A stretch of DNA of 13,307 nucleotides from Candidatus Aenigmatarchaeota archaeon (GCA_017610225.1 JAFCCM010000048.1:1-13307), one strand, 5' to 3'. Shown: positions 5,773 through 12,573, counted from the first letter of the stretch. Made by a program: numbers and translations. The notes: generated by a model from the letters alone, not told the origin.

Positions 5773-6666
5773 TTACTTCAACCCTGGTATGTCTATTTCC
5801 TGTAAATCTTTAGGAAGTAGTTTTTTAAACCTTTCTATTATGTCTCTAGCAAGTTTATCGGCTTTTGCAACATACTCAGGATCAGCTTTTTCAACTTTTT
5901 TGTGATCTAAATCTTTCCATAATTTGTTCAAATCTAGAAATTTCTGAATATAATCTTTTTCTAGTCCATGATCCTTGACTAGTTTTTCAAGAAAGTCAGG
6001 TAATCTTTTCTGGTCAGGCATATCTTTATAATAATGCATTACAACAGCTTGGCAAATATCTGTGGCTGCATATCTTAAATCAAACACATCTGCTTTCCAT
6101 GATGCTTCTACACGTTTAACAAGCCCGTCACATGATTTTGATTTTAGAGTAACAGTCTCTTCACTTGGTGGGAATAAACCCATTTTAAGCATTCTTTGGA
6201 CTGGTTTAATAAACCCAGTATCATAAATTACTAGTCCATCTCTTAGGAAGTTAAATAATTCGGGAGACCCGGTTTTCATCCAGTTCCAGAACTCGGTAAG
6301 ACCATTCATTTGAACGTGAATATCTTTCATTTGTTGACCAGTTATCTGCAGTTGTGCCCTTATCTTGAGTATATCTTCTGTTCCTTTAGTGGCTGTATCA
6401 TCTACAATAACCCAAACATCAATATCAGAAGTCTTTTTTGCATCCTTTCTCGCTGCTGAGCCGAAGATTAATACAGATTTGATGATATCTCCATGCATTT
6501 TTTTGATTTTTCTTGTAAACTGGATCACTCTTGAATAGTTTCCTTCTGGATTTATAGGTTTAGACTCAGTTTTTTCTTCCTTTTTAGGCAATTCTTCAAT
6601 CTTCAAATCCTTCTCTAGAAACAGAGGTTTTTCCAATTCCTTTTCAAAGTCAAATTGAAATGTCAT
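5773..6666 (-). CDS. Nucleotidyltransferase (Pol-beta/MNT)-HEPN-like protein, paralog A
   Basis: This 297-residue paralog of the next gene begins with a ~45-residue charged, probably disordered N-terminus. The nucleotidyltransferase domain follows (about 45-150), with LIFGSAARKDA and SDIDVWVIVDD: Gly69-Ser70, Asp81, Asp83. As in its paralog, the third strand reads IHVQM, with Gln where an acid might be expected. The shared segment YDTGFIKPVQRMLKMG comes next, then a helical HEPN-like domain (about 185-285). Its LDLNKLWKDLDH ends in a His (255) but lacks the Arg at R-x4-6-H; Lys248 is the only basic candidate. This HEPN is therefore probably inactive as an RNase. The TATA-like AATTTAAT 26 nt upstream suggests a leaderless internal promoter for the pair, although the genes also follow the 733-aa gene at a 42-nt distance. 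Confidence 0.8.
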   Translation of the reverse strand: MTFQFDFEKELEKPLFLEKDLKIEELPKKEEKTESKPINPEGNYSRVIQFTRKIKKMHGDIIKSVLIFGSAARKDAKKTSDIDVWVIVDDTATKGTEDILKIRAQLQITGQQMKDIHVQMNGLTEFWNWMKTGSPELFNFLRDGLVIYDTGFIKPVQRMLKMGLFPPSEETVTLKSKSCDGLVKRVEASWKADVFDLRYAATDICQAVVMHYYKDMPDQKRLPDFLEKLVKDHGLEKDYIQKFLDLNKLWKDLDHKKVEKADPEYVAKADKLARDIIERFKKLLPKDLQEIDIPGLK

Positions 6667-6688
6667 ACATATACCTTGTATTCTTGTA

Positions 6689-6696
6689 ATTAAATT
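6689..6696 (-). promoter_or_regulatory. TATA-like box before the nucleotidyltransferase pair
   Basis: The minus strand reads AATTTAAT, centred 26 nt upstream of the ATG at 6666, inside the 42-nt gap behind the 733-aa gene. It would allow the two nucleotidyltransferases to be transcribed apart from the upstream genes. Confidence 0.4.
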
Positions 6697-6708
6697 AATT
6701 ATTTATGT

Positions 6709-8910
6709 TTATTGATATCTTTCCTTTGTCCATTCTTCAGGTTTTTTACCCGCTTTTATTGCCCCAGATCCTAACATAGTATAATCTTCTTCTGGGATTT
6801 TAAGCATTCCTTTTATCGGATCCATTGTGTGTTCAAATATCATAGCTCTCTGTCTAGCTATATTTTGTCTCTTTGGTATTACAAAGAATGTTTCTGGCAC
6901 ATTTTCTGGTGATGTGTTGCTTTTCATAAGTCTCGCGAATAATTTTAATGATCTTACACTTGAACCATATGGTTGTTTGAATCCTCCTCTTTCAAAAATC
7001 AGGTATGTCAATACTTCTGACCCTAATCCTGCTTTCTTCATTTCCCATAATAGTTGATATACTTTCATTCTATCTACACCTTTTATAGGTTTGTGTGCAT
7101 GTAGAGGAGTTGGTACACCAGCATGAACTGTTTTTACTATTTTTGCATATTCTTTTGTCATTGGGTGTTTTGTCATTTCTCTTAATTCTTGGAGAGGATC
7201 TACTCCCTGTGTGGCTAAATGTTCAAAGTCTATAAGCATGTAAGTTTTATCCCAGTAATCATGTAATCCATCTCCTTTCTTAAGTTTTTCTCTAAGCAGA
7301 TTTATTGCAACAAACATTTGTTTTGGTCTCCATAATAAGAATCTTCCAGCTTGACTTGGATCTCTTGCATCTGGGTTTTCTATTGCTATTGCTAGATTTT
7401 TGATGCATTTTCTCAATTCTTCTTTTTGTTTTGGTTTATGTGAAGGAATTGATTCTGTTATATCCACTTCATGATCTATAATCCTTGGAAGGTCGTTTTT
7501 CATCCATTCGAATGTTGCTATCAAATGATCTTGAAGGAACTTTGCGGCAACTACACCATAATAAAATTCTTTGAATGTTCTTATTAATTCTTTATCAGAA
7601 CTATTTTCTATTATCAAAATTGTTTTTTCGAGCCAATTTTTCCTACTTTCTCCGTTAGTTTCATCTTTTTCTGGGTCAAAATTTTCTTCTCTTTCAGCAT
7701 CATAATCCATATAATCTAAATCATCTAATTCCTTTTTGTACAATTTAACCATTTCTTCCCATAATTCATCTTTGTGAATGTACATGTTATGAGCAATAAT
7801 ATAATAAGCCATCTCTAATGTTGCACCAGTCCTTTCCTTTTCATACCAATCTCCTGTATTTTTTAACTTATCAAAAACTGCATTTTTTATTGTAATTTCT
7901 CTTTCATTTTCAATTTGTGCTCTGATTTTCTCATCGGTTTTTGGACCAAGTACAGCGTTCCTTGTCATTTCACCTATTTTGGAATGATATGGGAGTCTTT
8001 TTAACTCTGTTAAATGATCACTGAATGCTTCCTTAAAAACAACAGTACCTTCAATAAGTGGTTCGATTTTCCTATTTAATTCAGGAGTAATTCTATTTGA
8101 GATAACCCCATTTCGTATATCTTCTTCAGTAATTAGATTTTTCTCCCTTAATTCCTCAATAACAGATAAAAGATTTTGTATTTTAAATCTCTCTAAGAAA
8201 TTTTCTTTAATTTTATTTTGAACTTTTTCGTCATTTATTATATTGTTCATTTTTTCATCCATAGCTGTTTCTAATCTTAGGTTGAGTTTATTACCAACAA
8301 TAGTTCCACCAAAAGCACTCCAGAATCTATACTTACTTTCATTTACAAACCATTTGGTAAGTTCGGGATTATCTTTGAAAAGATTACCGATAAATCTCCC
8401 TTCAGTATCAGACATTACAATATGCAATCTAGAACTTGCATAAGTAAACAACTCCAACCATTCCCTAAGGCAAGAATGAAAATCAATATACTTAGCACCA
8501 GCATGAACAGCAGACTTGATTGACTTTTGAATATGTTCTTGAGCAGTGTTCCATTCAGTCGTTTCTGGTATACACATAGCAACAGTTAGACTTCCATGAA
8601 AAGTAATATCAATTCCTTGTTTTATTGCAATATGCCTTAACTCTTTACCCATTGTATAATTGACTTCATGAGGAACATCAGCAGCAAGTTCAAGACAAGC
8701 CGCTCCCCTTGTTAATGTATAAGATAATTTTTGAATAATCCCTGCAAGTTCTTCTGATCTTGCAATAGTATATAATCCACTAGTGGCTCCAATCTTAAAC
8801 TTTAATCCATCTACCTTTTTTTCTGTCTTACTTTCAGGTTTTTTTATAGAAATTCCTTTCTGTATTTTTTTCAGAGATAATTTTTCTTTAAGATTTTTTA
8901 GTAAATTCAT
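6709..8910 (-). CDS. Large TIM barrel protein (AP endonuclease 2/xylose isomerase-like) with long helical insertions
   Basis: This 733-residue protein starts with a basic amphipathic segment (1-34). Barrel strands of the AP endonuclease 2/xylose isomerase-like superfamily can be traced: FKIGAT (38-43), CLELAAD (72-78), DITFHGS (101-107), YIDFHS (141-146), ILIIENSS (431-438), MLIDFEH (558-564), IVKTVHAG (591-598) and LTYLIFERGG (634-643). Putative metal ligands are His105, His145, Glu435, Asp561, His564, His596 and/or His604-His606, and Glu640. These match the ligand order of the 265-aa barrel at 1099-1896. Two inserts interrupt the barrel: ~280 mainly helical residues (150-430) and ~115 residues (440-555). 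A C-terminal extension (660-733) follows. Relatives are usually 250-300 aa. Whether it is a nuclease, an isomerase or structural cannot be told. It starts 3 nt after the stop of the 632-aa gene, so the two are tightly coupled. Confidence 0.72.
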   Translation of the reverse strand: MNLLKNLKEKLSLKKIQKGISIKKPESKTEKKVDGLKFKIGATSGLYTIARSEELAGIIQKLSYTLTRGAACLELAADVPHEVNYTMGKELRHIAIKQGIDITFHGSLTVAMCIPETTEWNTAQEHIQKSIKSAVHAGAKYIDFHSCLREWLELFTYASSRLHIVMSDTEGRFIGNLFKDNPELTKWFVNESKYRFWSAFGGTIVGNKLNLRLETAMDEKMNNIINDEKVQNKIKENFLERFKIQNLLSVIEELREKNLITEEDIRNGVISNRITPELNRKIEPLIEGTVVFKEAFSDHLTELKRLPYHSKIGEMTRNAVLGPKTDEKIRAQIENEREITIKNAVFDKLKNTGDWYEKERTGATLEMAYYIIAHNMYIHKDELWEEMVKLYKKELDDLDYMDYDAEREENFDPEKDETNGESRKNWLEKTILIIENSSDKELIRTFKEFYYGVVAAKFLQDHLIATFEWMKNDLPRIIDHEVDITESIPSHKPKQKEELRKCIKNLAIAIENPDARDPSQAGRFLLWRPKQMFVAINLLREKLKKGDGLHDYWDKTYMLIDFEHLATQGVDPLQELREMTKHPMTKEYAKIVKTVHAGVPTPLHAHKPIKGVDRMKVYQLLWEMKKAGLGSEVLTYLIFERGGFKQPYGSSVRSLKLFARLMKSNTSPENVPETFFVIPKRQNIARQRAMIFEHTMDPIKGMLKIPEEDYTMLGSGAIKAGKKPEEWTKERYQ

Positions 8911-8913
8911 TTA

Positions 8914-10812
8914 TCATACACCAGGAACTCCTGCTTTTTTCTTTAAAAATCTATCAACTTCTCCGAATGCTACACCAGGTCCTCTTTGCATTTGTTTTGA
9001 CAATCTTTCAAACATTAATTTCTCGTATGGTGTTTTGTAAGCCCAAAGTAATTCATCCAAACCGAGTTTTGCTAAGATTTGTTTTGATTTTTCTTTAAGA
9101 TTTTCAAAACCTTCTTTAAATTTTTCAGTCTTTTTTTCTGGTTCCTTTTCTTTCTCCTCTTCTTTCAGTTTTTTCTCTACGCCTTCTTCATTTACTTTAC
9201 CTTCTTTAAAATTAAATTCTGGATAAGCTTTTTCTATTATTTCATCTAATTCTGAAGTTCCTCCAGTTTTAGTTAAGTCTTCATAACCTAACATTCTAGA
9301 AATTTCTCTTCTTTCACTTTCTTTTATTGCTTGAATTTCCAACATATGACCGATTATTATATTTTGTGTGGCATGAAATGCCTGTATTCCATCCCAGACC
9401 ATATCTTCTAACATACTTCCATTTGCAAGCTTTATAACATTTCTACTTGTTGGTATTTTGAGAAGAATAAAGGATGGACTAAATTCCCATCTTGGTCCTC
9501 CCTTTGGAGATTCGAATCCTCTAGGTTCAGCAAATCTTGAACTTAAGTCCTTTATTTTACTAACAACATCTTTAGGACTTAATCTTACATCATGATTAAC
9601 ATAAATTTGTTTCATTATATTTCTTATATGTTTATCCATTGATGGTGTTGCTGGTAATTGTGGAACTTCTATTATGTTATCTTTAGATAATATTTTTCTT
9701 TCTTCTTTATTAAATCCAGCTTCTTTTGTTGAAATCATGTCTTTTGAGTATCTTGGATTTGGATAAGGTTCTTCCTTTGCTACAAACGGTTTCCACGCCC
9801 ATACTTCCCAATCGTCTATAGCAATTGCTTGAGCATCAGGTCTGAGCCAGCTATGTTGAAGTCCACTTCCAATTGGTTCATTTATATCGCTTCTCATATC
9901 TTTAATTGCTTTATATCTAGAAATTAATGGAATCAAGTCTTCTCTAGTTTCTTCTATAGAATGTTTTCTTCCTAAAGCTAGTTGTTTAAGACTTCTATAC
10001 CTTCTGATGATGTTAATTAAAAATTTCTTTTTCCATTCCCTATAAAGTTCATGTTTTGTTTTTAAAATTATAGCTTCTGCTTTTGGGATGTCTCGTTCTT
10101 TTTGTATATCTTCAACACTTTCATCCTCATCATATAAATCAAAGAAATCGCCTATTATTGTCGGCCATCTTGGGGCAATTCCTCTGAGGCTAACACTATC
10201 ACCTGTGTGTGCATCAACCTGATCAATGAACATAGATTTTATGATATGTTGCGATTCTTTGTATTCCTTCTCAGCATCTTCAACCCCATCTCCTTTTTCT
10301 TTCGCTTTTTCTAAGGATTTTTTAGCTCTTTCCAGTCTTGCAAACCAACTCAAATATTCTCCATATTTTCTTAGATCATGATCTATTAATTCATAATCTT
10401 GTATGGCCTGAATTAAGCCCGCAAAACCATTCTTAATCTGAGAATCCAATTTTTCTTTTTGACCCATCACTAAATCGTAATATTCCTTGTAAATAGGGCT
10501 AACTTCTATTGAATGTTTGACTTCTTGTCTTTCATAACCCCACTTACCTAACTGAAATAAAAGACTAATATAAACTCCAGAACCAATTCCCATGTTGAAT
10601 TCAAGGTCAAGATATTTGACAGCTTCATAAGGTGGGGCATTTATACCTTCCCCAGGTAGCATGCTCATTGTTATCTTTTCTTTTTTTTGTTTACCAGTTT
10701 TAGGATCAATTATTTTTTCTCCAGTATATAGATTAAAGAGAGGTATTTCTTTTGTTTTACCTACAGGTGCGGGTGGGCATGGTCCACTAGGATATTCTAT
10801 TAACTCTCCCAT
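8914..10812 (-). CDS. Large orphan protein, function unknown
   Basis: I do not recognise this 632-residue protein. It has a Pro-rich start (PSGPCPPAP, 8-16), no signal peptide and no clear transmembrane helix. The body is mixed. A charged helical stretch (about 156-190) could form a coiled coil, a Trp-rich central segment includes DDWEVWAWKPF, and a low-complexity Lys/Glu region (about 536-580, KKLKEEEKEKEPEKKTEKF) looks disordered or helical. A conserved-looking C-terminal helix ends in FLKKKAGVPGV. No catalytic motif was identified. The stop is 3 nt before the start of the 733-aa TIM barrel gene, and the start lies 32 nt after the 54-aa membrane miniprotein, so it belongs to the leftward operon. 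Size and composition suggest a scaffold or structural partner; that is a guess. Confidence 0.75.
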   Translation of the reverse strand: MGELIEYPSGPCPPAPVGKTKEIPLFNLYTGEKIIDPKTGKQKKEKITMSMLPGEGINAPPYEAVKYLDLEFNMGIGSGVYISLLFQLGKWGYERQEVKHSIEVSPIYKEYYDLVMGQKEKLDSQIKNGFAGLIQAIQDYELIDHDLRKYGEYLSWFARLERAKKSLEKAKEKGDGVEDAEKEYKESQHIIKSMFIDQVDAHTGDSVSLRGIAPRWPTIIGDFFDLYDEDESVEDIQKERDIPKAEAIILKTKHELYREWKKKFLINIIRRYRSLKQLALGRKHSIEETREDLIPLISRYKAIKDMRSDINEPIGSGLQHSWLRPDAQAIAIDDWEVWAWKPFVAKEEPYPNPRYSKDMISTKEAGFNKEERKILSKDNIIEVPQLPATPSMDKHIRNIMKQIYVNHDVRLSPKDVVSKIKDLSSRFAEPRGFESPKGGPRWEFSPSFILLKIPTSRNVIKLANGSMLEDMVWDGIQAFHATQNIIIGHMLEIQAIKESERREISRMLGYEDLTKTGGTSELDEIIEKAYPEFNFKEGKVNEEGVEKKLKEEEKEKEPEKKTEKFKEGFENLKEKSKQILAKLGLDELLWAYKTPYEKLMFERLSKQMQRGPGVAFGEVDRFLKKKAGVPGV

Positions 10813-10844
10813 ATTATTATAATTGATTTTCCTTTAATAAAAAC

Positions 10845-11009
10845 TTACAGTTTAATTAAAAGTAACCCTAATCCAATAAGAAATATTCCAAATATAACAC
10901 CAGCTTTTGTCATAGCTTCTGGTTGATTCTTTATACTAATAGGCATTCCAATAATAACTAAACCACCAAAAAATAAACACCCCCAACCAATCAGTTTTCT
11001 TAATATCAT
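10845..11009 (-). CDS. Two-transmembrane miniprotein (54 aa)
   Basis: This short ORF was read directly from the minus strand: ATG at 11009-11007, TAA at 10845-10847. The peptide starts MILRKLIGWGCLFFGGLVII and ends GIFLIGLGLLLIKL. Two hydrophobic helices (about 8-25 and 36-53) are joined by a short polar loop PISIKNQPEAMTK, a helical hairpin with no catalytic residues. It starts 4 nt after the stop of the similar 52-aa gene, and the 632-aa gene follows after 32 nt. Tandem position, operon spacing and the well-formed hydrophobic hairpin argue that it is real despite its size. It could be a membrane anchor or small pore-like subunit; function unknown. Confidence 0.68.
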   Translation of the reverse strand: MILRKLIGWGCLFFGGLVIIGMPISIKNQPEAMTKAGVIFGIFLIGLGLLLIKL

Positions 11010-11013
11010 TCTC

Positions 11014-11172
11014 TCAAATATAATTTAGCAATTTCAACCCTAAATAGATTAGTGTAGGTCCGCCAACAAGTGTAATCAAGAAGACATCATTTCTTTTTAT
11101 AAAAAACCAACTGAATATTAGTATACTACCTATAATTACACATATACTTCCAAAAATCTTATTTATTAGCAT
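11014..11172 (-). CDS. Two-transmembrane miniprotein (52 aa)
   Basis: This short ORF was read directly from the minus strand: ATG at 11172-11170, TGA at 11014-11016. The peptide starts MLINKIFGSICVIIGSILIF; a loop SWFFIKRNDV leads into a second helix FLITLVGGPTLIYLGLKLL. Two membrane helices (about 5-24 and 31-48) are separated by a short basic loop, the same layout as the next gene, although residue identity is too low to prove common descent by eye. It is the first gene of the leftward operon. TATTAAA on the minus strand (11203-11197), 28 nt upstream, is a plausible TATA box for a leaderless message. Function unknown. Confidence 0.65.
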   Translation of the reverse strand: MLINKIFGSICVIIGSILIFSWFFIKRNDVFLITLVGGPTLIYLGLKLLNYI

Positions 11173-11216
11173 ATTACTAAATAATAGAAAGAATACTTTA
11201 ATAATTTGGTGATATC
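11173..11216. promoter_or_regulatory. Divergent promoter region of the nine-gene locus
   Basis: Only 44 bp separate the two operons. Leftward, TATTAAA (11203-11197, minus strand) is 28 nt from the ATG at 11172. Rightward, CTAAATA (11178-11184) is the best TATA candidate, giving a start just before the canonical archaeal ribosome binding site GGTGAT (11208-11213), which is 4-5 nt from the ATG at 11217. The rightward operon thus has a leader with a Shine-Dalgarno site while the leftward one appears leaderless. Confidence 0.5.
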
Positions 11217-11750
11217 ATGCCTATATTTGCGAGAACAAAACTTGTACTCCAGGAAAATTGCTTTGAGTTTACTGTACCTGAAATGTATTTTAAATATAAG
11301 GGAAAAAACCCACAACTTGCTTACAATAAGGTAAGGGAATTATTTTGGACTGTTTTTGGCGTTAAAGAGACAGAACGAGTTCAGGAAGTAAATTATAATT
11401 GGGATAAAAACGGTAAAAGAGAAACTTTTTCAATTGATTGGCACGTAACTAAAGATATGGACAGGCATTCTTACTTATACTTCAAGATTAAGATGAAAGG
11501 GTTTGCAGAAGAAGGGAAGAATGGTAAAGAGGGAGAAGTAAATGTTGACATAGTTGGTCATATAAGAACAGAATATCCTCAAGATAATATTTGGGAAAGA
11601 TCAATATTTTATGAGATAGCAAGGACATTTTGGCATAAAGTTTTTTATCAGGAAAAGAGAGATAAATACACAGATATTTGCAGAGAAATTTCAACCAAAT
11701 TTAGAAACGAACTCAAATCATTCTTTAATCTTATTCCGAGAAGTGGGTGA
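11217..11750 (+). CDS. Conserved-looking alpha/beta protein, first of two tandem paralogs
   Basis: This 177-residue soluble protein has no function I recognise. Its pattern is several beta strands followed by C-terminal helices. Notable motifs are FKYKGKNPQLAY (25-36), KDMDRHSYLYFKIKMKG (79-95), VGHIRTEYPQDNIWERS (113-129) and a basic helical tail ending LKSFFNLIP. The same scaffold appears in the next gene (YKGPNP, GLDRFTS, GGILKTT, FFWFYDKYF, terminal LLGI), showing an old tandem duplication. The ATG is preceded by GGTGAT with ideal spacing. The TGA stop overlaps a GTG that may start the next gene. It is the lead gene of the rightward operon and divergent from the miniprotein/TIM-barrel operon. 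No catalytic residues or membrane segments were seen. Confidence 0.8.
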   Translation: MPIFARTKLVLQENCFEFTVPEMYFKYKGKNPQLAYNKVRELFWTVFGVKETERVQEVNYNWDKNGKRETFSIDWHVTKDMDRHSYLYFKIKMKGFAEEGKNGKEGEVNVDIVGHIRTEYPQDNIWERSIFYEIARTFWHKVFYQEKRDKYTDICREISTKFRNELKSFFNLIPRSG

Positions 11751-12286
11751 GAATTTTGGCTAAATTAATAAGCGAAGAAGATTGTCTAGTTCCCTATGGT
11801 CAGTTTATTATCAAGTATAAAGGACCTAATCCTTTTAAAGCCGCACAGGCGACAGCAAAATTTATGAGAACAGTCATGGAGGTGGATGCAGTTGCTTATT
11901 GGGAAAGAGATTTTAGGTTTAATGCTGATGAAGATCCAAGCGGTTTTATGCAAAAATCTTATGTTAATAAAGGTTTAGATAGATTTACATCAGTTCTAGT
12001 AGAAATAATAATTCAGGGAGCACAACCCTCTGATCCAACAAAGGAAGGATGGTGTGAAATCAAAATAGGAGGAATCTTAAAAACAACTTTTGGAGGAGAT
12101 ACAATCTTTGAAGATATAAACAATCCGTTTGTTAAAACGTTTTTCTGGTTTTATGACAAATACTTTCATAGAAAACAAAGAAGATTATATTTGGAGGAAT
12201 TTTGTAGAAGAAGATTAAATAAACTAAAGAGAAATTACCAAGAATTATTGGGTATAACACCAACTGGTGAGAGGAAAATAATATGA
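11747..12286 (+). CDS. Conserved-looking alpha/beta protein, second tandem paralog
   Basis: This 179-residue paralog of the preceding protein has motifs in the same order: IIKYKGPNPFKAA (21-33), NKGLDRFTSVLVEI (74-87), IGGILKTTFGGDTIF (107-121), VKTFFWFYDKYFHRKQRR (129-146) and a basic helical C-terminus (147-170). Two starts compete. GTG at 11747 overlaps the upstream TGA. TTG at 11756 is placed 5 nt after GGTGAG (11746-11751), the same ribosome-binding context as the preceding gene, and I find it slightly more likely; the outer limit is given here. The stop overlaps the next ATG (ATGA, 12283-12286), so the three genes form one unit. Sequence divergence from the first copy suggests a heteromeric pair rather than redundancy. 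Function unknown. Confidence 0.78.
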   Translation: MRILAKLISEEDCLVPYGQFIIKYKGPNPFKAAQATAKFMRTVMEVDAVAYWERDFRFNADEDPSGFMQKSYVNKGLDRFTSVLVEIIIQGAQPSDPTKEGWCEIKIGGILKTTFGGDTIFEDINNPFVKTFFWFYDKYFHRKQRRLYLEEFCRRRLNKLKRNYQELLGITPTGERKII

Positions 12287-12573
12287 GTATTTTTAGCAAA
12301 ATAAAAAAGAAATTAAGAAAAAAGAAATATGATGATCTTTCGGATTTAGATAATATATCAGAGAAATTACCCCCAATTCCTGAAGAACAACAAGCAGTGT
12401 CAACAGAATTACAAGAACAACAAGACAAGATAAGAATGGATAATGTTAAAGTAAAACTAGATTTGGTATTAACTGATTTAGATAATTTGAAAACACAAAA
12501 TCAAATGACGAATGAAAGATTAAAAAACATTGAGAAAATTTTATCGGATATGAAAGGAATAAAATATTACTAA
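12283..12573 (+). CDS. Small basic/coiled-coil protein
   Basis: This 96-residue protein has three parts. A very basic N-terminal helix MSIFSKIKKKLRKKK could lie on a membrane or bind nucleic acid. An acidic, Pro/Gln-rich linker covers 17-50. A C-terminal heptad-repeat coiled coil spans about 55-91, with Leu/Ile at regular spacing (LDLVLTDLDNL...NERLKNIEKIL). It overlaps the upstream stop by 4 bp and ends the rightward operon. Its last 33 nt overlap the convergent secreted-protein gene. The 733-aa protein of the leftward operon also starts with a basic amphipathic segment (MNLLKNLKEKLSLKK), a possible shared targeting feature. It is likely an oligomerising adaptor; no enzymatic motif was seen. 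Confidence 0.74.
   Translation: MSIFSKIKKKLRKKKYDDLSDLDNISEKLPPIPEEQQAVSTELQEQQDKIRMDNVKVKLDLVLTDLDNLKTQNQMTNERLKNIEKILSDMKGIKYY

Noticed and set aside
8783..9040. Phe/Ser-rich + strand reading frame across two genes
   Set aside because: It is antisense to the well-formed ends of the 733-aa and 632-aa proteins and has no ribosome binding site or TATA box; it is a shadow of Lys-rich coding sequence.
4636..12573. Provirus or integrated mobile element
   Set aside because: No integrase, transposase, capsid, terminase, attachment repeats or tRNA gene are seen, and codon and base use resemble the neighbouring housekeeping genes by eye.
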